From contig JABVXU010000001.1 of the NCBI GenBank assembly GCA_013365365.1, forward strand, positions 868,001 to 932,000: 64,000 nucleotides of DNA. The letters are read 5' to 3'. The position numbers and the translations under genes were made by a program. Below the pieces are notes generated by a model. It made no database searches, was not told the origin of the DNA, and saw only the letters and a list, made by a program, of their open reading frames with translations. The number at the start of each line of letters is the position of its first letter. Position 1 is the first letter of the stretch. The DNA is from Cruorifilaria tuberocauda (Eukaryota > Nematoda > Chromadorea > Rhabditida > Onchocercidae). Below, piece after piece: positions 11,481 through 24,168 of this stretch.

Positions 11481-14400
11481 TCAGAGTGCAACATTTATAC
11501 CGCCCATAATGTTTACTTTCCTTCCTTTATACATCCTTGAGATTTCTCCTTCAATCTGAAAAAAGGAAAAAAAACAACGAAAAGAAAACTAATGTTGTTC
11601 AAATGAAATTGTTTTCGCCTTCGGCAATCAATAATTATAGATTGAAACAATCTTGAAAAGTACAAATGTTGGAAGTGATTAACTAAACAATTACTAAAAA
11701 AATCGAAACTTACTTGTTTCTGCAATATTTTGCTCGCCTCACAAATTCCAGCCAATGTTTCATGCAGTTTCTTAATGTTCATTCGCATTTCGCTCTGTTT
11801 CTCTATCATCCGGTTCCTCATTTTTTGGTAACGTTCTTCTAAGGAACGCTTCTGATCCATAGTTTCCACCAGCTTTTCAACATATCTCAAATAAATGCAA
11901 TTAGATTTCTAATCTTTAAGCTTTGAAATTTGAAACTTCAAACGAATTTACAAACTTACATATACAGGATTCAATAAAATGGAAGAATGGAAGTTAATGT
12001 GCAGAAGTTTGCAGAAAAAACAATTGAAGATATTTCATATGAAACATCATAAATTCATTAAAATTTACTGAGGTGAGGAACGTATTCGAAACAAATGAGC
12101 TTTTTGAGTATCAGTTAATCTGCTGATGATTTCGCTCAAATGCATCGACCACTTATCAATCCTTTCCACAGTAACCTGTAAGCTTTCAAAACTATTATTT
12201 TATTACAAGGTTTCAGAACTACTTTTTACTAAAAACCTGAAACACTAAAGAATTTCGTGGAAAAAAACGAAACAAAAAAAATTACTTTTTTTAGTGTCGC
12301 AGGTCGTTCTTCCATTCCCAATATGTAAATATCAGACATACTCTCTGCAATTTCATCTTCCTTTCGCATCAGCAAAAATTTTTCCAACTACAAAAATAAT
12401 TTAACATTTAACTGAAAAGATGAAAAAAATGATAAAAAAAATTGTCATTCAATGTCAACAGAAAAGCAAACAGCGAAATTAAAGAATTATGGAAAGCACT
12501 TCTCTCAATTCGAAGTGAATAAGATTACGAGTCTGTGGATTTTCCAGTATTGTCAGTGCATCCAAGCCTCGAGCTATTCCATCGTTAACATCACCTATAC
12601 AGAAAAGATTGTTGCATAGATGAAAACTAAACAGGTTGACAGACATTTGCTTCTTCGCATTTTTGATGAGAAAAATACCAATAAAAATATTTCAATTTAA
12701 CTACCTTTTTCGTCTCCAACAACTTTAATTTGAAATTTGGTATCACCAAAATCAATTTCGTTATCAGGAATGATAAGGTCGTCGCCAAAATCTATTTCTT
12801 CAGCGTTATTTACCTGATGATGTGCATAATACTTTTATATGGCAGAAAAAACCAATGAAACCGAAACGCATTTTCATTTATAAGCATATAAAAATAGAGA
12901 TAAATAATACAATTTTTTTAAAGTGAACTGAAACTGGAAACAAACTGAGATATAAAGTGTAAATTTAAACTACAAATAAGTTACTACCTCCTCATTTACC
13001 CAGACATCCAAAGAAGATAATTCAATGCGTGCTGGTTTTACGCCATTTTTCCATTCATAAACAGTAACTTCTGAGCCTTTTTCCATTAACAAACGACATA
13101 ATGGTAACAAAACAACATTTGGTACCTCGTTCCTGAACAAAAATGTAAAAAAAATATGCGAGAGTTTAGCACAAATAATATCAATAGACATTAATATTCA
13201 AAGATCCACACAAAATCAATTATAGAACAAATAATAAACCATATCTGCACAATTCTATTATTCCTCTTTAAACATCATTTTTTATTCTAACAGCATTATT
13301 AGCGATCTTTTTTTTTAATTCGTTAGTGATCTTTTTTAACGCTACTTGAATTAATTTCAAGTGATTTTTTCTATTCATTATCAAATCGTTACCATAACTA
13401 TTACAAAAATGACTTACTGATGTATATATGCCCGAAACTGTTCATAATACTGGAGTGGTTCATTCAACCACGATATGGATTTTGTTATTTCGTCCAAAAA
13501 AGATGGCAAATCATCCAACAATGACAATATTTCTCGCCTTAAGTTGATACCTGAGAACAATAGTAATTTTATCACGAAATCAAAAACTAGAAACAAATGA
13601 TGATATATTATCAGTACTGAAAAGAATGCTAGACTGAATGCTATACCTTCAATACCCATCTTCATCAATTCTTTCTCGTATTGTTTCTTGCTGTCAATCA
13701 TTAGCTTTGCATAATCTCCTTCTTTTTTCACGCATTCCTGAAAACTTAAAATATATGTGGTATGGTCATAAATTACTAAGCTGGAATACTAATAAAAGCT
13801 AAAACAATACAGTGATTGTTTGATCGCATTTCGAAATCTGCTTTTTTAGAGCCGGAATCTCATACTGAACCATTCTTTGGAGGATTTGAGCTGCTTCTGC
13901 TAAATGAATACTCCCTTTCTCATACATCTGTTGAATTTGCTGAAATGATCGTTCTAAATCTATTTCAGGAATTATATTAAAAATTAATCAGGTTCTCTTT
14001 CGAATCTCACTTTACATCCCAAATCTTAACACCGATTACACACTTTGTTCCGCTTCATAAGAGATTTGACGAAACAAAAAATACTACAGCTCTCTTAAAA
14101 TAATGTAATTCGCACCATCCAATCGTTCATTCTCCGAGATGAATAATATCCTAAGAAATTCTTCGTGCTCTTCTCCGTATCTTTCAAAATGTTGACGATT
14201 TGAACACAATGAAAATAATTTATATCTACAAAATTTCTCATAAAAAAGTTATCAAGTGCAGAACATTTTAACAATATAATACATAATATCAAGCATATCT
14301 AAAAATAAATGTAATGCTTACAAGAACCCTGGAGCAATTTCACGATCCGCTCATCTTCTGGCATATCTTGGATTGCGGCATTAATCTTTTCACGGATAAC

Positions 14401-14604
14401 CATTATGTTTTTTTGCCAATCCTTATTACAATGTCGTCGACTAAGTAACCAATCTGAAACAACATCCAGCACAAATTTAGCACGGGATCGGGAATAAATT
14501 GAATACAGATATTGTTATTCGAATACTTCATGATATGAAATAAACAACTAACCTAGAAGCTTACTGCTGTGTATATCGATCGGTATCTCCTTTTCATCCA
14601 TCAT
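11481..14604 (-). CDS. CDK5RAP3: CDK5RAP3 / LZAP (UFL1-complex substrate adaptor)
   Basis: Thirteen exons on the minus strand: 14322-14453 follows the start exon 14553-14604, then 14116-14225, 13811-13939, 13647-13737, 13418-13550, 12988-13132, 12705-12813, 12500-12594, 12286-12387, 12069-12175, 11714-11885, 11481-11555. All phases join to give 483 residues, close to the human 506. Diagnostic matches include IPIDIHSSKLLDWLLSRRHC near the N-terminus, KSTKNFLGYYSSRRMNDW, the YEW segment, and the C-terminal tail GRKVNIMGG before the stop. CDK5RAP3 works with UFL1 and UFBP1 (DDRGK1) at the ER to direct UFM1 to ribosomal protein uL24 and in ER-phagy. Two IDFGD motifs at residues 271-275 and 284-288 correspond to the IDWGDF-type UFM1/ATG8-binding motifs of the human protein. 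The C-terminal third is coiled coil. The second in-frame ATG (14601) is an alternative start. Confidence 0.95.
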
Positions 14605-17600
14605 ATTCTCACTGAGAAGAATTTGAAATTCCCTTGATGATGAACAACTTTCAGGTCAACCTATAAAACGCAAAAAAAATTAGGTTTCATTTTCAGCGGG
14701 AACCGTTTTTCACCAGTTAATAAAAAACAGAATTAGAAATTTCATTTATTAAAATACAATTTAATTAACGAATCAGTCTATGATAGCAGTTTTAACTTAT
14801 TATAGTAATCACCATACTCGAACAATACCTCACGTTTGTCGAAAAAATACCAGAAATGAAATCAACGAAATTAAACGCGGCCATATTGTGTGCACTCCTT
14901 TGCCATAACTCCTCAACCATTTTTTCCATTTCTTAGTTTTTCCTTTATTTAATTGGTAGCCAAATACCAATAACTGTACGCATATTAATATCAACACATT
15001 CACACGTCTTTCAAAATTTTTTTTCTGTGTACGTAAGGGATGAATGAACGTAAACGCACTAAATATCAGTACGCACATGAATATAAACATATTGTATAAC
15101 TTAACGTTTGAATAGAGATTTCTTCCGCTAGTTTAGAATAAAGTTAAGAATTCAGGACTAATATTTATAAAGAATATGGAAGACAGAATATAATAAACAC
15201 TTATATATTCTAGTTCTAAAAATCGCTTTCTTGTGGCTGAAGCAATTTTAAAAAGAATAACTTCTACAGTTTCAGTTAAGAATGTGCTATCCATTTTATG
15301 AATTTCCTCTTTGCAGTCTACTTCTTTCTTTTTTTATTTAGCAGATGAAAAATTAAATAGGCTATTATTTTTTATTTGAGCATATTTCTTTTAAGTAAGT
15401 TCCCTTTTAAAAATTTTTTTATTTTGCTGGGTAAAGGTAAAAGAAGTGCGCTTTTATTATTTCGAAATTAGAAAGTCACCTTATCTAGCAATTTCATTTT
15501 TCTCCAAAATTCTTTCCTCTCGAGGTTTCTTTTCTTGAATACTACACTATTATTTTGATTTCAGCACTTTATTACACCTGCTCCAGTTTCAGTGAAATCC
15601 TGAACATTTCAAATCAATTCAAACCATATCATGTCATTTAAAAATTTGATTTCGAGTAGCATTATTTGCTTTGCAATTATTTAAAGAGAAAATTCTAAAT
15701 TTCTTTCAGGTGGTGTTATAAATAAACAGGTGAAATTGAGCGAACATCCCGTGAAAAATAAGTATTATCGCATGGTACAAATGCGATAATAATAAAAGCC
15801 TTCTGCTAAAGCTCGCTGCCATTAAAATATGGAAGTCTGCTGGACCAATGCTAATTAGATCAATATTTATACAACTTGATGATTGAAACGTGCTTTCGCC
15901 TCACTTCGTAGGCTTACATCTTTTATTCTCATACGATATTTTGATTGTTCAAATTTTAAAAGCATCGTTTAAGAGATGTTGCTTGTTCTGCTTTATAGCT
16001 CTTGTCCCACTGCACTCAAAAAACATGTCGTTCCTGCTCTTTCACAGTTAACATTATTGTTCAATATCTCTTTCTTCATATGAGAAACAGAGAAGGAAAC
16101 TCTTGAATTAAAGGAAAGGAAAAATAAAATGATAATAAATCAGTGAAAGAAAGAATTTCGAAAGAAATGCAAATAATCCAAGAACCTTCCGGATTGGCAT
16201 TGATTTTCCTCTGTCTATTCATGAAATAAATTGAATGATTTGAGTTTTATACAAAATCAGTTTGCTAATGAGATAAACAACCAAACTAATTGGAAGTATT
16301 TCTATTGATTTAAGACATAAATTTTGAAATCAAGAATAATCTTCCGTAAGCAGTCACTTCAGAGTTGTTCGATGCTATACTTTCATTTATTTTGAAGGCA
16401 TTTTAACTTATTTTGAAGGCATTTTAACTTATTAAAAAAATTAAATTTTTGTTTTTTATTTGAACGTCAATTTTCCATTAATTTCTATGCATAATTTATA
16501 ACACTTCATTTTTGTGTAAAGCTTTGGTATATATTCAAATCGTTGCAAATTGGGGTTTATAAAAGTTCGTTTTTCTTAAGAAGCTTCTATGGTGCCGTGT
16601 AATTCAGCAGTTCCACTACTTCATTTAAAATCCACCGATCGTTTACACTTATTCTCAAACCTTCTTCCGATAAATCCCAAAATGTCCATTTTAATCAACT
16701 TTGATGACCCTCTCCCTTTCCATGAGTAAAAACCCAACATGTCTATAACATGTCATGCAACTCTGATTGATTTGGTCACGACCATTAATCCCTATTTCCT
16801 TTCTACAAATTCAACGAACGTTAAATTAATTTAACATAAAAAATTTTTTAATAACAAATCAATATTGAAATTCACTAAATTTGCATATCTTATTCCATAT
16901 CATTGCAGTAGTTGTTTTGCAATTATCAGACAGAAAAAGAGAACACTTAAAAGTGTAAAGTAATAAATATCATATTTTTTAAAATATTGTTTGAATGAAA
17001 ATAAAATTCAGAGTATAAAGCATCTAATGAAATTAAGATGATCAAATAAAATCATTAAATCTAACGAAACCTGCACAAATTACAGACATGAAAATCTATA
17101 TAAATGTGCGGTATCTTTGCATCTTTGCAAAAACCGGAATTGAAGTAAACGATTACTTAGCATTCGTTGGTTTTTTGAATTCTGCCACACACCCGGAATT
17201 CAGTTCATATATGAATCATATATGAATTCAGAATATTAGTCGTATTAAAAAACAAAGTCCTACCTGATTTAGAAATGAATATTTAGCAATATCCGGAGTC
17301 CTTCCTCGAAAGAAGTAATCCTTGCCTTTAAATACCAAAACAAGGGCCTTTTTGCGAGAAAGCACGGCTCGGCATTGTTGGCGTAGTATAGAGTTTTGTC
17401 TAGATATGAGTTCCTACGTGGCATCATTGAAGAGGGATTCGTGAAGTCCAAGATTGAAATTCCAAGGTTGAAACATTACAGCAAGAGGGTCTGAAGAAGG
17501 GAGAGAGGAATATCGAAGTTTAAAAATAGATTCATGTGCAAAATATGTGAGAAAAGTCAATTCAGCTATGATTTTTTGTTCTGAAATCGCAATCTGAAAT

Positions 17601-18611
17601 GATTTTTCATGGTACTGGTACAATAAATGAAGTACCATACATTGCTCTCACTGTCAAACTTCGCAGTGATATATATCCTTTATCAAGTAAAGAATTATTT
17701 CTACAAAATAATGGCATAACTATTATCATAATCATAACAATTAATAATTTATGAATGGTAATTGCTTGTTAAGATTGTTAAGCGGCAGAACAACTTTTCA
17801 TATATAAATGGATTATTAGTTAGTATGAGAAGGATAGATTTTCAGTTTCGTTGCTCTTACTTGTTTACTTTCTTGTTTTCATGTTTTTTTTTTCATTTTT
17901 ATTGTTTCTTTACTCTATTTGCTTTGAAATAAACGCGATAAAATTTATTTCTTTTTCTTTTTCGGGAACTAAAGATTTCGCCCATTGATTAGGAACAACC
18001 TTGACAGATATGTTTAGTACAATCCTCATCAGCGTTTTCTTTTGTTCTCGCCTTTGTTTACTTATTAAGTTTCAATAACGATGACTAGGCCAAGGGTGAG
18101 AAAGAGTTGAAAAGTTTGAAAGAAAAAATGACGGACCAGTTAGAGAGGTGGGCTGTGGTGAAGGAGGGGATGAAGTGAACGCAATAAAATTAACTAGTAA
18201 TGAGTTTTATTCATTGCCATAACCATCGCATCATCCTAGATAAGGACATTTTTTTTTCTGTTTGTACCCATCCATCCTCTTTAAATTGTCATCCATTAAC
18301 ACGAACATTGCCTTATTGGTTAATTTTTGTTTTTATTGGTTTAGTATTTTTAATATCAATGTTTGATTCGGAAAAAACAAGGAATTATCCGCGACGAAAT
18401 AGTTATGCATTATTTGCTGCAGCTAGATGTCTTGCTTACTAGAGTATATTTTCCGTATTATCGTTCATTATTCATTTTTTATAACTGATAACAGATTTTT
18501 TGATGAGCATCAGTTAATAATTAAGTCGAAGAACCAAATTACTTATTTGCAATGTTTTACGATGTCAAAAAATATTCTAAGTTTTAAAAGTAGATTTTGT
18601 TTCTTTTTGGC
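14605..18611. other. Intergenic region between divergent CDK5RAP3 and the dehydrogenase locus
   Basis: About 4 kb separating two divergently transcribed genes, so it probably contains both promoters. I see no supported gene. An ORF at 18200-18442 (+) contains one hydrophobic stretch (LPYWLIFVFIGLVFLISMF) but has no partner exon or splice donor and is treated as chance. ORFs at 17269-17638 (-) and 14830-15090 (-) also lack splice context. A 21-bp tandem repeat lies at 16387-16433. Confidence 0.45.
16387..16433. repeat. 21-bp tandem repeat, about 2.2 copies
   Basis: The unit TTATTTTGAAGGCATTTTAAC at 16387-16407 is repeated without change at 16408-16428, followed by the first five bases of a third copy. 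It is intergenic with no evident function. Confidence 0.85.
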
Positions 18612-21482
18612 ATGGCTGAGAAAAATGAAAGTCGTTATAACTTTAAAAGGACAATTCTCATTACGGGTTCAACGGACGGCATTGGTCGGCAAACCGCTCT
18701 AGAATTGGCTGTGCGAAATGTAAGTTTTATTCGCCTTTTTGTTTGCTCCTAACTTTAAAATACTGAATTATTTAGTTCAAACCATACATTCATAGAGCAG
18801 AAAAATGCTTGATTAAGAAGTGAAAGTACACTTGGAAATAAATTTTCTATAAGTGAAGTAGACTTCTTTTTTGAATGAGAAAAAGATGATTGAACTATTT
18901 ATGGTATCTAAGCTTTAACTTCTTTGAAAATGAGAAGAAAAAGTCTCAATTCTTGTGCCATATGACCATGAATAATCAAGTCATCAAGCGAAGGTTACGT
19001 GCACTTAATACTGTTTTATGACCGATATCTTTTACCGCTCTGTTTAATCTAATGGCCATATTTCTCCTTTAAATTGCAATGTTCTTAAATAACGTGTGAT
19101 CTTTTTAGAAGGAAAATTTTGTTATTGTGCACGGCAGGAATATTGAAAAATGTAAAGCAACCATTGACTACATCATGCGCGAAGGCAAATTATCAGATAA
19201 ATCGAATCTTGATTTTGTTGTTGCCGACTTTTCAGATTTGAAAGAAGTAAATTGTGACATTTACTGATCTTATTTTTATTCTAAACTTATATACTTCATT
19301 TTGTTGTTTAATTTTTCCATTTTATTTTTAAAGGAATTATTCCACTCTAATGATAATCGGCTGCAAGATAGAACTCTGTGATTCACTTTTGCTACTTTTA
19401 TAGGTTTCTGATTTGGCTGAGGACGTTGAAAAGCGTTTTCCATATTTGAATGTTTTGTTGTGTAATGCCGGTGTTCTTTTACCTAAAAGAACAGAAAGCC
19501 GAAATGGGTTAGAATTAACTTTCCAGGTTAGCATTTATTAATGTACTTCAAAATGTTCTAACATTTAAAAAAAAGTACGCAGGTTTTCCGTGGGATTCAT
19601 ATATTTCCCTTTTTTATTTCATCCCTTTTTTATTTGATTGGTTACTGATATAGCATATTATTGCTAAATACGAGAGTTAATTTGTGATTCGTTTTTCACA
19701 AAGACAGGTTCTCATGTTTACTAAAACTTGATTGATATGATGCTCACTGATGCTCAGTACAGTGTCTTTTTTATAGTTTAATAAAGTTTCGTTTAGTATT
19801 GAAATATTTTAAAAGAGTCTTGATGTCTTTTTGATGGTTACATTAAGAATTCTTCCAATGTCATGGTTATATAAGTGTTTGGTTTTCCTGAAAACTGTAG
19901 CTGAGAATGTTACATGTATTCATTCTGCTCTCTCGACTTTGAAAGATAGTTTTTTCTTTATTCATTTTATTAATTGTGTTTCAATTGTGGATTCCCATAC
20001 TTTGTTAATCGTTTTTTAATTCGGAACTGAAGCAGTGGACATTTAATTCCATGTTGTGCACGCATCGTGTTATATTTATAATTGTTATTGTGAATAATTA
20101 AACACAGGTTTCCTGAAATATAAATAGTGATGTGTGTGATATATTAATTTTTTATCTTTTAATTATGAATTATTTGTATCTACTCTCTCTGTCATTCTGC
20201 TTTGTTGTCTGTTTTATCTTCTTCTTGTCTTTCCAATTGCAGACTTTCAGATTAATCATTTGGCACATTTCCTTATCATAAATCGTTTACTTGCACTGTT
20301 AAAAGAAAATCAACCTTCAAGGGTTATTATCGTCAGTAGCAGTCTTCATAGTTGGTAAGTTTTTTTTATTTACTCCTTGTATTTAGTATGACTGATTTAG
20401 CACAAATGCCAAATTCGCCATTCTTATCTCTTCAGATTATTCTTTGCTTTTAGTAGTCTATCAAATGTCGCGCTGTTAACCATCGATGGTGATTAATGAT
20501 AAATGAGAAACTAGAAAAAGGGAATGACATTGCTGAAAGAGCAGTTTTCTGCAGAAAAGTAAGAGCTTTAGAAATAGTGAGAAGTGGAAAAGAAATCAAA
20601 AAAAGTTATCCAAATAAATCTTAATTACTTTCAATTTGCTGCAGTAGAGTTGAATTTTAAAAATTTCTGTTCAGGCATAAGATTGATTGGAGGGACGTGA
20701 TGGCTGAGCGGGAATATGAAAAATACCTTCAATTTTCGAGGACAAAATTGATGAATCATTTAACGTCATTTGCACTTCATCGTCTTTTGGTCAGGCAAGG
20801 ATGCAAGTTTCGAGTTACCTCTAATGTTATCGATCTCGGAAATATGGAGCCACGAGATCAGAGGTGAGATATTAGTGAGTTTCAAGTTAGGATTTTGCAG
20901 ATATTTGGAAATATAATTTTTCACAGTTATTATAATACTTTTGGAACTATGAATGATGAGTAAATTATGCATGAATAAAAAATCTTTGTTGTTAAATAAC
21001 ATTTTTGATCACTTTCGATCAGATTTATTTCATATAATTCAAATTAATCGAGTTATAAGATATGAAGAATCGTAAAAATGTGCAAAATCTGTTAGCTTGC
21101 TTTCACAAAAGTGCTGCGTGTTTACTATTTTACCATACGTTTTTCAATGCTTATTTTTAGTAGTGATTATAAAGCTAAGGAAGTAACACTTTCAATAATT
21201 TTCAGATCGCGGACCACGTCGCTATCATCTTCCGATACAGCGCTGGTGCTGAGTAGTGGTGTTGGCACGTTGTTAACATTAGTTGAATCTCCTGCACTGG
21301 AAAATGTTAGTGGTAAATATTTTGACTGCCATGGGAAGCAGACACGCAGTGGTTCGGACGCTACGGATGAGCGATTACAGCAGAAACTATGGGAAATGAG
21401 TGAACAATTGTGTAAAGATTATCTAAATTCTGGTTCACCTGTTTCTTCAAATTGTACGGTCAATGATGTCAGTAATCACTGA
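18612..21482 (+). CDS. Short-chain dehydrogenase/reductase, isoform A (catalytic Tyr replaced by Phe)
   Basis: Six exons: 18612-18719, 19109-19246, 19404-19526, 20251-20354, 20675-20863, 21206-21482, giving 312 residues with all phases consistent (0,0,0,2,2). Residues 18-25 (TGSTDGIG) are the TGxxxGIG dinucleotide-binding motif of the Rossmann fold, and NAG at 103-105 is the usual strand-4 motif. VSSS at 151-154 carries the catalytic Ser. The expected Tyr-x-x-x-Lys is instead Phe178-Ser-Arg-Thr-Lys182, so the general-acid Tyr is missing. The family (WWOX/retinol-dehydrogenase-like SDRs) oxidises or reduces steroids, retinoids or lipids. This variant may be non-catalytic or use another residue. 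There is no signal peptide or clear membrane anchor. A polyadenylation signal AATAAA at 22406-22411 follows. The locus continues with a second set of C-terminal exons, listed next. Confidence 0.88.
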
Positions 21483-22546
21483 ATGGATGATGAATATACT
21501 ATAATAATACAATCAATTGATAGTGTGATATTTCTTTTAAGAGCTTTAAACTTCACCTCATAAACTCTACTAGTTTTGTTCACTTTGACGACATGATTTT
21601 TGCGGGTTTGTACGAATGAAGTTTTTTCAATTTTTTATTCTGCAACGGTGCGACAAAATTTGTGTTATTTTGTGTTAATTTATCACAGTCCGTCTTTTAT
21701 TCCTTTTAGTTGTGCAGTTATTCTTAGCCACTTTCTGTGCTAAATTTTCATTTTCTTTCAAATTTTTATTTAAGGGTTCAGTAGTTTAAAAAAACCAACT
21801 CGATATTTTTAGAAATTTAAAGGAATTATTGTTTTGTCGTGCTTTTACAAGATGCCTTTCATTTTATTTTCGTGATCTCATCCCCTGTCTTTCACTAATA
21901 TTTTTATGCTTCTTATGAGGGTGTAATAACGATTACTAATATTAGATGTAATTTTTAATTTCATATGAAGTGTGATGTAAGATCAAATTGTGGAGGCAAT
22001 GAAAAATATGATTTTGAAGTACTTTGCATGGAAAGTGGACAAATTCGCATCACTATTTCTTTTAAATTTCTGTAACTGTGATAAGTATTTGTATCACAAG
22101 GAGATCATTTCTGCTATGAAGGAGATATTATTTTCATAGCTTTTTTACCGAAGTGAATATCGTGATATCTCATGTGTTCTCGATACACTTTAGAAGTTCT
22201 CCACTTTTTTGTTCATTCTGAAATAATTCAAAAGTAATGGTTCTTTTCAAGTATTGGTGTTGAATGTTAATTTACTCTGGATATTTCATGCTTGCTACTT
22301 TTTACATTAATGTTATTTGGATGCATGATGTGTTCTCTCTTTATCAAACAAATCTGACTACGTTGAAACTTGATAATAAGATCTAAATTATTGTGTTTTG
22401 ACTTCAATAAAAAATTATTTAGTTTTAATTTTCAGTGTCCTGTCATGCCAGTGGTTCTTTAGCACTGATAAAATCAAGTTAGTTTAGTCTCAGTGAAGTA
22501 AGGCTATCAAATAGATAAATAGAAAGTAAAATTTGCTTCATCACAG

Positions 22547-23626
22547 GTGAATTACCTTGCGCACTATATCCTATCAAGGTCGCTGTTCACTTTGTTGAAG
22601 AACAATGCTCCATCTCGATTGGTTCTTGTAAGCAGCATTTGCTACGAATGGTTTGTTTTTATGCTTGATTTTTACTGTTTGCATATACTAAGGCACTAGA
22701 TATAAAGTTTCCGGACATTCATGCTAACATTTTTTTAAAACTCGGGTACAGATTGTACGATCAATACACGTATGGTAATTTCAATATTCTGAAACATATC
22801 ATCGAAGATGAAACCGAAGCTTAAACGACCGAGATTTAGATGATAAGATGATAGTATTCAAATATGTGTAGTAATCTCAAAATTTCTGGTGTTTATGTGG
22901 ATAAAAGCTATAATTCGGCCGGAGTTTTTGTAAAACAGCATGCATGTTTTCAGGTACTCTTTAGATTGGTCAGATTTGGAAAGTTCGAAAACATATGAGA
23001 AATACACGCAGTATTCACGTACAAAGCTTATGATTCATTTGTTGACCTTTAAATTAGCTCGTTTATTCAATAAATCTGGAATTACTTGCAATGTTCTGGA
23101 ACCAGGAGTCATCGAAACAAAACTTTTGCGGTTAGTTCGAAAAGAATTTCTATTAGATACTGTTAAATTTTTGAATTACAAAATTACCCTTAGAATATTA
23201 AGAGGTTTAATTACTTTTAGCATCAATTTCTTATTGTACTAGTAGTAGTAATGGATATATGGATATTTTTTAAAACAAATATATCTTTTCAAGACAGAAA
23301 TGTTGTCTATTTCAAAGTCTGTGACAAATATTGCAGTGAATTAAAATTTAAATATATTACTCTCATACCAACTTTGAATAGAAATTCCAATAAATTTCAG
23401 AGCTGGTGGTTATAGTGGAGCTCCTGTTTGTGAAGGTTCTCGCGCTTGTGTCTTTTTGTGCACATCTGATAGTGTAACTAACGTGAATGGTGCTTATTAT
23501 GACAACAAATGTAAACTTGTCACCAAATTATTTAAGGATGCAGTGGATGAAAAGCAGCAAGAAGATTTGTGGCAACTAACTGATAAGTTATGCGAAAAAA
23601 AAGGCGTCATACTTCCGAAAATTTAG
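22547..23626 (+). CDS. Alternative C-terminal exons (4', 5', 6') of the dehydrogenase locus, isoform B
   Basis: Three further exons: 22547-22650, 22954-23130, 23401-23626. They encode a second SDR catalytic half ending in TAG. Exon 4' is 104 bases, starts in phase 0 and ends in phase 2, exactly like exon 4, so it can join exon 3 (18612-19526) to give a 291-residue enzyme. Here residues 178-182 are Tyr-Ser-Arg-Thr-Lys, the intact Y-x-x-x-K, and VSS is present. Exons 4 and 4' share 16 of 35 residues by eye, which implies an old duplication. I find no TGxxxGxG or NAG exons between 21483 and 22546, so a separate complete gene is not visible. Each set has its own AATAAA (22406-22411 and 23958-23963). 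Alternatively this is the remnant of a tandem paralogue that lost its 5' half, but all three exons are open with intact splice sites. Confidence 0.8.
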
Positions 23627-23721
23627 CATTTTTGCATAATCTTAAAGAACTTCACTGAAAACTACTAACAGCCATCCTTCGATGTAAATTCTTTAGATTT
23701 GGAAATTACCACCTGATTTCT

Positions 23722-23758
23722 CAGTTAGGATTTATATAAAGGATATAAATCCTAACTG
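23722..23758. repeat. 16-bp perfect hairpin downstream of the dehydrogenase isoform B stop
   Basis: The arms 23722-23737 and 23743-23758 are exact reverse complements around the loop AAAGG. They lie 95 bases after the TAG at 23624-23626 and before the AATAAA at 23958-23963, so the hairpin should be within the 3' UTR of isoform B. Confidence 0.85.
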
Positions 23759-24168
23759 TATGATTGATTTTATAAATCTCATTTGCTCTAAATGGTCTTT
23801 TAGATTATAAGCATCTCACTGGAAACTCAAAATACGTTTGTTGTACTGTATAGATTGTCAGCTTATGCTTTTTGGTTCGTCGTCTTTTATATAAGCTCTA
23901 GAGTAAATTAAGATATTTTATGGTTCATTTTTATTTTGCTTCTTATATTTGAGATGAAATAAAGTTGACTTTTTTTTTCGAATTGGTCTTGAATTTTAAG
24001 TGATTTACTCTCCGCCGACAACATTTCATTTCCAATTGTTGAGAGTTTCATAAACTTATTATGTTTAGACAAATTTTTTTGGAAGTTTCCAAGTCAAATT
24101 TCTCGGTAAAAAATTCGACAAGTGTTTTGTAAGATATATTATTTTGATAGAGAATTATTACTTGTATT

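Noticed and set aside
18200..18442. 80-codon ORF with one hydrophobic segment upstream of the dehydrogenase
   Set aside because: It ends in a stop without a donor, has no acceptor or similarity, and hydrophobic runs are common by chance in AT-rich DNA.
21483..22546. Search for separate 5' exons belonging to the second dehydrogenase copy
   Set aside because: No frame here encodes a TGxxxGxG or NAG motif or a 100-140 base exon with matching phases, so these exons were not invented.
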